A stretch of 64,000 nucleotides of DNA from Andrena cerasifolii (taxonomy: Eukaryota; Arthropoda; Insecta; Hymenoptera; Andrenidae): assembly GCF_050908995.1 (NCBI RefSeq), contig NC_135120.1, positions 14,149,433 to 14,213,432 of the forward strand, written 5' to 3'. The notes below the pieces were generated by a model. That model was not told the DNA's origin. It did no database searches and was given only the letters and a program-made list of their open reading frames with translations. Position 1 is the stretch's first letter, and the number at the start of each line of letters is the position of its first letter. This document shows, in pieces, positions 8,941 through 19,700 of this stretch. The position numbers and the translations under genes are program-made.

Positions 8941-10532
8941 AAGGAAAGGTTTCGCGTGCACGGTACAACAGGCCGCCTGCGATTAGGCGCTCCAGGTGTA
9001 GTGGGGCATGGAAGGGTGGGAGCAGCTAGGTGGTGGGTCCCCTGCGGTGAAACGCTGGTGGTTGGTTCGCTGGACGACCGTCGGTGGGGCGCTGCAACCC
9101 GTCAGGACGTCAGTTCGCTATCGCACCGCGACACGGTCGGGTCTCTCCTCTTGTCCGTCACGTTCGCACACGTACACGTCTACACGCGCGCACGTCCCCC
9201 GTCAAGGGACACCGTTCCCCATCCCCAGAATCGTACCTATTTATTCGCGACGCGTTAACGCCACGGTTACCTCTATCCGACGCGAGATGACACTAACCGC
9301 GCGAGTAACGTCCGCGAGGCAGTGAGGACGAAATCGCGGAAAGTTTCTCGCGTCTCCAGTCGCCTTCGTTGGCAAATGACACGGCCCCCGTTCAGCCTCG
9401 TGCGCGAGTGCGTGTCACGCGTTGCTGCTCGTCCACCTTACGTCTAGATCGGTGGCAAGATCGTGGCCCCCGTCTCGATTCAAGTGACACTCGAGAGCAA
9501 CCGCGGCTCCTCAATCAGCGAAACGTCCTGGGAGCGTGTTGTGCGACAGCAGAAACGGTTTCTCATCGTCCACGAGCAACCTCGAGCTTCTACTGCTCCT
9601 CCACTTGCCGGATAACACTTGTTGGAAGACACTGTGCAACGAAACAGCTCCCTGAGGAAACTTTTTCAAACTACTCGGCACGTTTATTCAGTCGGCTCCG
9701 GAGAATTGGCGCGGAGACGACGGCCGTGATTGGCTGGCTGGCGATCGAGAATCGAAGACTCGCTACGTTCAGAGATCGCAAGCGCGACGTGGTCAGCGTC
9801 CCTGTTACAGGAGCCGTGTATTCGAAGCGAGCGGTGGTCGGTTTTGTGAAGGAATGCTGCTGGCGGTAAGCGTCGAATATGCGAGATACGTGTTCACGGT
9901 TAATCGACGCAAGTACGCGTAACCGTCGCGGCCCGCCAACACGGGGGTTCCAACTAAATCTGCCGCGTGGAAGGTCAAGTGCGCCGTGCGAAAGACACGC
10001 GGTTTCCAGTTTTAATTAAAACGCACCTCGGAGGACAAGCCGTTGTCGCGTCTCTGTTCGAAATTAATCGGCGACAGCGGGGACAGCCACCGCGGCAGGT
10101 GAGCAGCGAATATTGCGAACGAGGCCCGAGGCGTGGGATGGCGAGACCGAGGAATAATAAGGTTAGATTTTGATACGACGATACAGCCAGCCGGAGTGTT
10201 CGACGGCGGAGCGATTTGGTACGCGAGTTGCTACGGAGTCGTTAGAGGTCGGTGGAAAGGGAAAAAAGAACTGGATCGCTGTCGGTGTGACTCGTGCCGT
10301 TGGATTCGCGTGTGTGACAGCTTCGCGCGAGAGAGCTCGGCCAGATTTTCGTTAAACGGTCCTTCGCGAGTGACAAATTGTGTCGTTGCGTGCGGAAGAG
10401 GGTACGTAAGCGGGCGTGGGGGATAAGCGACGGAAAAGGTCCGGGGAAGAAAGAAGTGAGCAGCTTTTCAGCCGCCGTGGAATCCAGGATCGCCACGTCG
10501 AAGTGATGAAAGCGGCGTAGCAACGGCAATAG
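8940..10532 (+). other. GC/CpG-rich island; candidate promoter and non-coding first exon
   Basis: About 1.6 kb that is clearly richer in GC and CpG than its AT-rich surroundings, with dense open frames in several phases but no recognisable protein. It ends with AATAG|GTAAGACG at 10528-10540, a near-consensus 5' splice site. Other donor-like sites are CAG|GTGAGC near 10098 and GCG|GTAAGC near 9867. An exon with a 5' UTR and signal peptide lies 6 kb downstream on the same strand. The simplest reading is that this island holds the start region and a non-coding first exon of that gene, interrupted by an intron carrying the 10804 and 12169 elements. This is inference; transcript data would be needed to confirm it. 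Confidence 0.35.
9110..9115 (+). promoter_or_regulatory. Candidate initiator (TCAGTT)
   Basis: TCAGTT matches the arthropod initiator consensus TCAKTY, giving a possible start at A9112. A GGTCT close to the downstream promoter element consensus occurs about 28-33 bp further on. There is no TATA box. The 6-bp match is common by chance; only its position in the GC-rich island gives it weight. Confidence 0.2.
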
Positions 10533-10803
10533 GTAAGACGAACCTGTCTCTTCTTTCTTTTCGTCGGGCCTCGATGCCAGAAAATCGATGTGGAGGGGGA
10601 CGTGGGATGGAGCACATTCATTGCCAATTTCTTTTTCACTTCAATTGCAACGGTACATCAAACCCGATCGTGCTACTCCACGTACCACCACCCCCGCGTC
10701 CCATATTCCAATTTTAAAATGAAACGAAAGACTTCGAACAGACATAACCTTCGATTTCGCGGTTGAAGGATAATGGAGCGAAGCGATGCTTGATTGCTAA
10801 TTA

Positions 10804-11680
10804 GGGTAAAGGACCCATATACCGGACGGCCCTCTATTACCGGACACAATATTCATTTTCATGATTTATAAAATCCAGGCTATATAAATTAAAATACAAT
10901 ATTCTTATAATAACATTTGAAATTATAGTTTTCTAAATAAATGTAGGTTTTTGTAATTAATGTAGGTTAAACGTGTAAAAAATGTATAGAAATTCTCATT
11001 CTAGCAATTATCGGCATTTGACCATTTTCATTATCAAAATGGTTAAGCATCATTTACATTTAAGGGTCGATATAATAATAATCCAATTGATATAATGTCC
11101 GGGGACTGCGTCAATATTCGTGTTGACTCGACAGTTACCGGATATTCGTGAACGTTCGAAGGATCTAACCTATTTTCGAATCGATGCAGATGTTTACATT
11201 AGAGTAACAATATTTGTGAACATTTATGAGAATTTTTAACATTAAAAATTTTATTTAGCAAATCTGAATATGAGCAAAACTATAAGAAACGAATACAGTA
11301 AAGATTCAAATAACAAAGCATTAGAGGTTATAACCTCCTATCAATATTCGGTAAATGCAGCTAGGATACAGTTTGGCATTCCAAGGAGCACGTTACACGT
11401 CAAAATTAAGAACAAATATAAGGACAAAAAACCAGTACCAGAATCTCACGAAGATGTTTTAGTTAAATGGATAATGCATCTAGACAAAATTTTATTTTAC
11501 ATTTTTACTAATATCTCTTTGATATTTCATTATTTATTTAAATAAAAAGTCCTGAACTTACGGAAATGCTTAATAATCAGTTGAATGCAAAAAATTCCCA
11601 GAATGTATGAAAACTTATGTTGAAATTCTTAAATAACTTTCATGCCATCACTAAATGTCCGGTATATGGGCCCTACAGCC
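10804..11680 (+). mobile_element. Pogo-like DNA transposon, 877 bp, non-autonomous
   Basis: The left end is GGGTAAAGGACCCATATACC and the right end, reverse-complemented, is GGCTGTAGGGCCCATATACC. In both, CGGAC follows. The flanks are TA (10802-10803 and 11681-11682). The left terminus repeats its core as ATTACCGGACAC about 30 bp in, and further ACCGGA-type copies occur near 11096-11150, as expected for multiple binding sites. The only coding content is a 91-codon frame with a pipsqueak-type helix-turn-helix (11270-11545), the N-terminal DNA-binding module of pogo/Tigger transposases. The DDE catalytic domain is missing, so the element could move only with a transposase supplied in trans. Confidence 0.93.
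11270..11545 (+). CDS. Truncated pogo-type transposase: psq helix-turn-helix only
   Basis: A 91-codon ORF from ATG 11270. Residues about 14-50 form a pipsqueak-type helix-turn-helix: a basic start, a Tyr-Ser-Val-Asn-Ala-Ala helix, then FGIPRSTLHVKIKNKY, which fits the family pattern 'A..FGVPRSTL..K'. Residues about 60-71 (EDVLVKWIMHLD) resemble the start of the second, CENP-B-type helix-turn-helix of pogo/Tigger transposases. The frame then turns into AT-coded hydrophobic residues and stops, where a full protein of about 400-500 residues would continue through the second HTH and a DDE domain. It sits in the middle of the 877-bp TA-flanked element. If translated it might still bind the element's ends and act as a repressor; that is speculation. 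No BTB domain is present, so it is not a host pipsqueak gene. Confidence 0.75.
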   Translation: MSKTIRNEYSKDSNNKALEVITSYQYSVNAARIQFGIPRSTLHVKIKNKYKDKKPVPESHEDVLVKWIMHLDKILFYIFTNISLIFHYLFK

Positions 11681-11682
11681 TA

Positions 11683-12166
11683 TACACATGTATTATTATT
11701 CCCCTGAAATACAAAATTTGCGACAGAGCTTCAGAAAGTAGTTTGAATTTATGCTGGCACATTCTGCCATAGGAACTACGTTTAATTGGAAAGGAAACGA
11801 CATTTCATACGTAGCAACTTGGGATAACATTCGCGTTATTTAACGTTATATTGTTTGACAATCATTTTCTCGTGTTCCTTCGGTGAATGTGTGTTGGGTT
11901 AACTGACCATCAGCACACCACAGGTCTATACGTATATCCCACTGACGCGCACCACGTTCAATCATATAAATGACGTTTTCCTCTTCGAAACGTTTTCGCT
12001 TCCGAGCTTTACTCGTGTTCGCGGTAAACATTACCGCCACTCTGTTTGTGGCCAGATAATCATCTCTGTTCCAATGTTACGCAGACAAGAGTAGGACAGA
12101 TGGATAACCGAGTTTCTTTTAATGCTGACAAGGATAACGAAAGAAAAGTGTTCGGTTATTCGGGAG
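11683..12166. other. Spacer between two TA/GGG elements
   Basis: No supported gene. A 61-codon frame on the minus strand (ATG at 12031, ending 11846) has a Lys/Arg-rich start but no recognisable family. Confidence 0.35.
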
Positions 12167-12168
12167 TA

Positions 12169-12413
12169 GGGTCGACCGAGGCGAATCGGATCAAAATAAC
12201 AATTCAGTCCATATTTCTTACATCGCGATAGAAACGAGCATTCCGATCGCTCGTATTACCTCGTCCCTCTCCCCAGCACCTACCACAATAGCCCGTCAAT
12301 AGTTTTAAGTCATTGTTAGGGCTGGCAATATAATAAAAAAATATATTTTTAATGTTTGACTATTATTTTTTTACCGTCAAACACAAAGTGATCCGATTCG
12401 CCTCGGTCGACCC
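12169..12413. mobile_element. TA-flanked MITE, 245 bp, GGGTCGACC termini
   Basis: Perfect inverted termini: GGGTCGACCGAGGCGAATCG on the left and the same sequence reverse-complemented on the right, continuing through GATC to 24 bp. The flanks are TA (12167-12168 and 12414-12415). The AT-rich interior contains no ORF. The perfect termini suggest a fairly young insertion. It shares the TA target and GGG start with the neighbouring elements but no further sequence, so it is a separate family mobilised by a related enzyme class. Confidence 0.93.
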
Positions 12414-15177
12414 TAGGTCAAATTCGTTGAAGTTTCGTTTAGGTTCAAGTTGGATCCTGGTCAGAGTGATCTCGTCGCGGATTCTAGTTAATGATCTACT
12501 CAAATGAGTTTCATTTCAAGACTATCCAAGTTTCGCGCTACCGATGATTAATTCGCCCGGTAGATTTAACAATATTAGATAATGTTGGGTGATTTATTAT
12601 GCGAGGGAATATGACATAACGGGAGAACTGATAAACCGCCAATTTGAGGGGATCAGCAATAACTGCGGAATGAACGAGGCAGAAATTCGGTCCTACGCAA
12701 CATCGCGGCAAAATTTGCGATATCGGTCGTCAAATAACATTGAAATGCACAGCCATCTTTTTGTTCTCGTAGCTACTGTTTAAAAAATTTAAACGCTTTG
12801 CAAACTGTCGATTCACGGGCGCGTCCGAATGCATTAGCACAGTATCCACGGCGGCGTCCATGTGCCTAAAAACTGAAATTCGTCGGTTAATTTCATGAGC
12901 CGAGGCGGGAAACGCGAAATTGCTGTGCACTAATTACGAATATCGCGACCATTCTTTGCCTGCGAACGTGGCGGACACTGGACTATGCTAGGCTGTTTGC
13001 CCGGCTCGACTAAGGCAATTTAACTTTTCGCTCTAAGTTATGGAAACGTCGTCCACCATGTGAAAAACTCGCGAACGCGTAGTTTCATTCGAATCTCACG
13101 CTCCCTTAGCTATCGTATTCATTCGTCCTGTACCTAGAACAGAAGTTCAATTTGCTGCTCATCCCCCAATTAGTAGACTCGCGCAGCATTTCTGCGCAAA
13201 GTGATCCAAAAATGGATCGAAGGATTTATGGATCAAGTATGTCCAACTAATACAGGTCCGCAACAGCAATCTTTTTCAAGTAGTAATTGATGAGTTTTTG
13301 TGTCCCTGTATGACAGGAAAAAATAATATGGAACCACTGCTGAAGTTTGACAAAATCTCGTTTTGGGAAATTCATATCTGCTAATAAGTGAAAGTATAAC
13401 AGTCAACACCAGCTTCTCGCCAGATTCGCGCTAACGAATTTTTGCGCGCGGCGATGGGAAAACTTTGTAAAATTTCTACAGAAACGAAGAATCTGATGGT
13501 AAGGGAGTGTTCCGCGGGCTAGAGAAAGTAAAATAGTGTAGGAGAAAAGTTTCACGTCCTGTGGTGGAAGTACGGTATTATTTTTAGCCACGTTATTTTA
13601 TGCTACGCGTCGTGCGCGCGGGTTAAATATGGTTGATATTATTATTGCAAAAAATACGGACGGAGCTGCGCGGTTCGCGAATTCCGCGCTCTTTACTTTC
13701 CTCGAAACAGAGCTCAGCGTTGGCTATCTTCACTTATTAACGTTCTCCGTAATTTGCGCTTTTCTTTCCTGCAGATATTTCTTGTGTAAGTGATGCGAGC
13801 TAGAAAGGAAGAGCGGATAACAAAATAAATAGCCTCGCGTTTACGTTTAATGAAGATCAGCAAACGAACTTTCCTCCTGAATAATTGCTGTATTTGGAAA
13901 AACAATTTCATGGTTGAATTATTCTGAATACAAGTGAATGTTTTATTCCTTTACGGTGGGAACGTTCCAACGAAGTTTCTGGGAAAAAGTTCTATCTTGT
14001 CTTTTAAATATATAAATTTTTATCAGGCTAAGGTTTGATTAATTACGGTCGGAAAAAATGTGAAACTGAAACTCACGAAAAGCGTTGCAGCAAGTTTTCA
14101 TGGGTGTTTCAAAATCTATCCATTGAGATTGGTGTCGCAATTTGTTTCAATACGTGAAAAAGTTTCTTTTCGTCGTTATCTAATAGAATGCCCTGATCGA
14201 ATTGTATGAATCACTCGCGCGAAGCAATGAAATCGGGTTACGTGGATGCGGGACGTAATTCAATTATTTCAGAGATGGGGTTATGAATGTATGGAAATTT
14301 ATATGATAAAATAATAAAAAGAATATAACGAAATGCATTCGCTTCCAGTGTACCCTTTGTACGGCGATTAATTCTCGTTCCTCCCTTCTTCGCGTTTAAA
14401 TGCAGTTCCTTTGATTTATTATAAAAGTAGAAATCATTCCTTTGACGGACTATGGAGTTGGAAGAATTCTTGCTTACTACTCCTATCATCCTCCTTTATT
14501 CCTTCACTCCTTCCGTCTCCCATGTGAGAATAATGGATCCGTAAGAAAGTCAGTTCCAACCATCAACGTATCTGATTCGAAATATGATTAATTATTAAAA
14601 ACATTCTGAGCGCAACAGCGACGCGACGTATCCATAAAAAATGGAAGTTGTAATTCATACGTGCATTGTTTATTCCGCGGTGTAAATATGGTTAAATTAG
14701 ATGATTTCATTGAAACAGCAACATTGCTTTTCACCAATTTTCTCCCTATCTTCCCCTGAAAGAGTTCTCCAGCGTGTTTAAATTCCACAGAATTACCCTG
14801 TACACAGAAATAAAAGGTTCGGTGCGAGAAATTCTGGACCACGCTAAAAAATCACGCGTCCTGGTTCGCGAGAACTTTGTTAACCGCGCGAAGGGCTGTT
14901 TGTCGAAATACGGCGGGAAGCGGGTGCGCGTGAACGCGGTGTAAGGGCCCGCCGCCGCGCCGCGACTTGCCGCGAAGCCGTAGCAAAGCGGAATTTCGGG
15001 TTTTCGTGGCACACGGCGCGCGACGATATATATAAAGTCCATGCACAACCGGTGCATAACGTAAAAGCGAAGCCCGGATGAAAGGAGCCGGGGAACCAGA
15101 GGGAAACGTGCGTCTGAAGGGCTGGTTGAGTTGTGTGCAGGTTGCGAAAGTAGTCGGCACGGATAGAGCGATAGCAT

Positions 15178-15440
15178 TCCTCCCCCCTACGTTTTACCTT
15201 TCTGTAACTCTACTTTTTTCCACTTTCCTCCTCCCTGTTACCCTTTCGGTGCCTTTAAATCTCTTTCCCTCCCCTGCCTTTCCCCCCTTTCTGCCTAACG
15301 CCACGACCTTCGCCGTTTCTGTTTCCCTTTTCCTAATTCTCCGTTTCTATTTTCACGTTCCCCAACATTTCCTTTGCACTCTCCTTTCTCCGTTGTACCC
15401 CCTCGCGCTGCTCCCGACTCTTTGTCTCTCCGATTTCGCC
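15178..15440 (+). repeat. Long polypyrimidine tract
   Basis: Roughly 260 bp in which the + strand is dominated by C and T, with runs such as TTCCTCCCCCC and CTTTCCCCCC. It is low-complexity DNA without tandem periodicity. It could adopt non-B structure or serve as a nuclease-sensitive regulatory element, but nothing else in the sequence proves a role. Confidence 0.6.
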
Positions 15441-16204
15441 CTCTTCCCCCGTCTGCCTCGTCAAAGGGACCCCTCCGCTCGCGTCCCGAAGCGGAGGAGC
15501 GTCGCGTGTGATTTGAATAAATGGACCGCGACGTGAGCCAAGGGCGGCTCGTGGGCGCGGTGGGGCGCAGGGGGTGAAGGACCCGGGAGAGACGCGGGAC
15601 GACGTCAACCCCCGGCCACGGTGGACCACTTCGCTAACGGTTAGCGGTATAAGAAGCGGGCCAGGACATCACGCCTCCTGCGCATCTCTCGTGAGCGCTC
15701 GACGCTATCTTGGCGTGACGAATGAGCAGCTTCTCGAGATCGTTTTCGTACCCCAGGGGACACGGGAGCGAAGGGGTGGGAACGAAAGAAGCCGGGGAAT
15801 CGGAAATCATCCGCGTGTTCCGTGAAAATTCTTCGATAAAATTTATGAGCCGGTGACGCGTTCCCCTCGACGGAAACCGCGAATTAAAGTGATTACATTC
15901 TTGTTTAAGAGACTTGGAGGACTTTGGAAGAATGCCTTGCTTCATTGCTTCGAGTGGTTCTCCGCGATTCGATTATTTCGATGCTTCAGTTGCTTTTCAC
16001 TAACTCTTTCATGGAGGCTGAATTGCTGTGAATAATAAACTTGAACGATAACCATGCATGAATATTATGCGGGGTGCATTTCTGTTTGTGGTATTCACTG
16101 TTGAGCTTAATGCATGAAAGCCATAGGAAATGAATATATGAAGATATACGGGCATATTTCAAAAATTATTTATCCCCGAAATATATATCTCTAATAGAAA
16201 TGAA

Positions 16205-16228
16205 GCTTGCATATATATATATGCGAGC
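16205..16228. repeat. AT-rich palindrome
   Basis: GCTTGC, then (AT)n, then GCGAGC: a near-perfect 24-bp palindrome with one mismatched pair, at a short TA microsatellite. Probably of no function. Confidence 0.6.
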
Positions 16229-16580
16229 TTATATGTGTATATATCATTGAAACATTTGCAGGACTTAACTTTTCGTATTAAAATACAGCTGCACTTGGAG
16301 CTTAGCTCGTTGCGTACTAATCTTATATTCGATTTCAGTGTAGGACAAAATTTCGGCCCTGTAAAGTCAGTTCCATGGACGTCGTCATGCTTTCGTAAAA
16401 TTTTCCCATATCACTTTGCAATTGGCCGAGATAGCCACGGTGTAAAATGTAGTGCACCACGTTCAACTGAATATTAGTGAAACGCAGTCCCCTGCAAAGA
16501 TTATGAACGCACGAGCGAGCCAGCAATATGTTAGAACGTCACGTACATGGTTAATACAATGTGCCTCCTATCCTTTCCAG

Positions 16581-16643
16581 CTCAACCCAACGTCCGAGAG
16601 GCACGTATTATGTGAGGTGAAACTTGCAACGAGGGAAACGAAG
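16581..16643 (+). other. 5' UTR part of a spliced exon, with a start-stop uORF
   Basis: The exon begins after a strong acceptor at 16560-16580: the pyrimidine-rich TGCCTCCTATCCTTTCCAG. Its 63 nt before the main ATG contain ATGTGA at 16610-16615, a start codon followed directly by a stop. Such minimal uORFs are known to hold initiating ribosomes and lower translation of the main frame. Whether it acts here is inference. Confidence 0.45.
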
Positions 16644-16707
16644 ATGTCCGCCATCAGCGTGGCTGCATGGCTCCTCAGCGCCGTCGCTTTCGCTGCGATT
16701 AATAACG
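16644..16707 (+). CDS. First coding exon of a secreted or membrane protein (signal peptide)
   Basis: ATG 16644 opens a frame encoding MSAISVAAWLLSAVAFAAIN plus one further residue. It has a short polar start, a hydrophobic core (VAAWLLSAVAFAA) and small residues suited to signal peptidase cleavage after AFA or FAA. It ends at AACG|GTGAGTCG (donor at 16708) in phase 1: 64 nt is 21 codons plus one base. A signal-peptide exon ending in phase 1 and followed by a very long intron is common for cell-surface proteins, for example immunoglobulin-superfamily members. The family cannot be named from 21 residues. The frame is also open upstream of the acceptor, but the signal peptide and the acceptor position favour this start. 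No downstream exon was found in the window. Confidence 0.5.
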
Positions 16708-19700
16708 GTGAGTCGCATTATAAAACGCTTGTTATTTGAATTCATAATTACCAGGGCACGATGGTAAAGTTCTTAGCCGACTTTGCACTATTCAAGCCCA
16801 AGATTTCTGTGAAATGAGCATTCTGTGTGTCGTTGTTCAGCGCATAGCTAAGTGGTCACACCGTTCCCTTCTGAGTTCCGACGAACTTTGAAGAACATTA
16901 GATTATAAACGCGGAGTTTAGGGTTCGAGATTTCAAATCCGTTACGATAGCTGGAAAAATTGGATACAAACTTCCTGGTCGCAAGTTAATCCGACGATAA
17001 AATGAAAAGTTATTTCGCGGAAGTTGTTTCATTTCGCTCTCTTTATGACGTGGTCCGTTCCTTTGGTCATTACGCCTCCACTTCCTTTGCCGCTTGTTTG
17101 AAAACGTTCCGCGTGGATTTTAATTGGAAACGGACATGCGAGCTGTACGCTTTAACGTGACATTCGAAATCACAAGTAGCCAGTAGAGTCGTCGGAGTGG
17201 AAGTGAAAGCGATGGTTGGTTTATCAAAGTCCGATAAAAGCTGTATAATGCGCGAGATTGTGTGTACCTACTCTTTGATCGCGATTTTTATTACCTACGT
17301 TAATTCGTTTCTATTTTTATTCAATGCCCAAGCTTGTTACTGGATAGCTGAAACGGCGAGTCCATTTCGGTTAAAACATAATTAAAGTACCTACCAGGTA
17401 AAAGGACTACCTGGCGTATCTGCCCAGCACTCGGTCGTGCCCGAAGTTTCTCCTCGCCTCTAAAGTCATTCACATTCAGCTTAGGTTCAAGAATGGCTCT
17501 TTCAAGTCGTTAACGAACTTCCGAGTTCTTTTCCCTTTCTTGCGCCCGTTTCGGCAGAACCGAGCGGAAGAACGCTGACATTTCGAATGCAAGGTGGCAA
17601 TTAGCGTTAACACTGTTACAATTGCAAATTGATTTCCAGCCGAAGGAACTTCAGCCTCGCGTACCACGGCTAATAGGAAACAGAGATTTTGCCGATATCT
17701 TAGAGGCAGGGGGTCACGGTATACGAGTTTTAACATTCCATCGAACAAGGGCTCGCGATTAAACGGTCCGTCCTGTGAGCTCGCTCGATGGATGTCTAAT
17801 TTAATTTTCTTTGTATCCGATGGATATATTAAGTCGCGATTATAGCGGGGAATTCCGTGCTCTCCCCTCATCGTTCTTATTATCTTTGTTCTTGCCGAAG
17901 AGTCACGGAGATCCACGATTCGCAAAATCTGCAATTCAGATATTCAGGCTTGACCTAGAGCAAACGGAGATCCTTTTTCATTGCGATCAGGATACCTGGT
18001 CCCGCGATTCGAGGCCGAGCAGAATAATTTTCTTCATCAGCGTGTACCTACCCCCGCGTCCCTAATCTCGCTGATGAGCCATTGAAACGTTCTAGACATC
18101 GCGTGCTCGCATATGAAATTCGGCGTTGGTTGGGGGTTCTACGGTGAAGGGCTGCGATGCACAATGATCCCCGGAATCAAAGTGCGCCGGTTTGTTTGAC
18201 AACACGCGTCTGCACGCGCTTGATCCCCCACGAGGGTGAGAAAGTAAATGTGTACGTCGAGGCGAGGTTAGCTGTGTAACGTCTGAAATTTATTGGGCGT
18301 CCCGCGAACTTGCATAATTAGAACGCGATACGATGAAACTTTTTCGAATTAATCATCAACTTTACCAATTTTCAAAATGAAATTTTACACTCCGCTTCCT
18401 CGAGTCACGTGGTCGCATCAGTAGAGGTGTAATGAAAAAAAACTGGCATCCTGACATCTTCACCTTTTGATAGATCGTTCTGTGAAGTTCGAATCGATCT
18501 TCTCGACGTTGCAACCTATGCCTCTTCATCAATATTGTCCTTCCGACTGATTTTCGATTCGATCGCGAGAGAAAGCCATGGGCGGAGGGAAAAATTGAGC
18601 ACTGGTAGTCGAAAACTGGAGACAAGGACACGAAGAGGACTCGATCGAGTTGGATTTCATCCACGTGAGAGCGGGCGCGCGAACCTCTCGTGAAATTTCA
18701 TCCCGCCGATGCAAACATACTCGATCAAATACGTATCAATCGAGAAAGATAAATCGATGCGCGCATCGGTGGAAAGGGGTACGAATTTCTTGCTCGAGCA
18801 TCCGAGTGTGTTCAGTGGTCGTTCTTACCGTTTTAATGGGATCGTGAGCACGTTGAGATTGTTCATCGTTGTCTGGCGACCCATGACCCCTCTTTTATTC
18901 ACCCCTGTTTTTCGTCGAATACACCTCGCTCGTCGAACATAGACAGTGGGACGGGCATTTCGAACGCTTCCTCTGCTCCCCCTTGTTCCCGCAGCCACGG
19001 GACTTAGACGGCCTTGTTAGATCGAAATCATTAAAACGAGAATGCTCGAGGAGGCCGCGATTGTGTATGTGGCTGACACGGTCGCAGAAAAAAAAACACG
19101 TAGAGGCAGCTCGTTGGCTTTCGTCTCGAGCTGCGGGCAATAAACACTCTTTTTCCCTGGGCAAACAATGCAGTGACACGGGGCGAAAAATTAACGAGGC
19201 GCGGGCCAAATTCAAACTCATCTCCATCCTTCTATTCCCTCCTGCGCGTCCCCTCAACTCATCCGCTGCCTCCACCCTCGCCGCGTTACTTCTGTGCAAG
19301 TGCCCGCGCTCGTGCAGTACCTACGCGCCCCCGATCACCATCGGTGCACGTATGCGCCGAAATACAGGGTGTCCCGGGCTTCGTAAACCGTGACGGCTCG
19401 TTTTCTGAATAACAGTGAGACGAATATGCGAAGAGCTCGCGTTGCAGGGATAAATAAGTCAGCTGATGATTTGTATATATTTTGAATTTATTGAATTTTT
19501 CTTCAACCCTTCTGATAAAGCACGCGTAGAATTCTTTATCGATCTAACAAGAATTAATCGAAACGTGTTTCCGCGTGGTCTGATAAGCGCGCGAATTGAG
19601 CAGAAAAATGTTTCATCGTGGAATACACATTTGCTCGATAAAACCTGGAACACCTTGTGCATGATCGCTCCGCCAAAGTTATATTCCCCTTGCACACTCG

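Larger units (their letters stand above)
12416..16580. other. Probable intron or intergenic DNA; no recognised gene
   Basis: About 4.2 kb without a supportable gene. If the GC-rich island ending at 10532 is the first exon of the gene coding at 16644, this is part of its first intron. The stretch contains a strong pyrimidine tract (15178-15440), an AT palindrome (16205-16228) and otherwise unique sequence. Confidence 0.4.

Noticed and set aside
11846..12031. Minus-strand 61-codon frame with a KARKRKR stretch
   Set aside because: No recognised family, no splice signals, and it lies in the spacer between two MITEs. Insufficient evidence for a gene.
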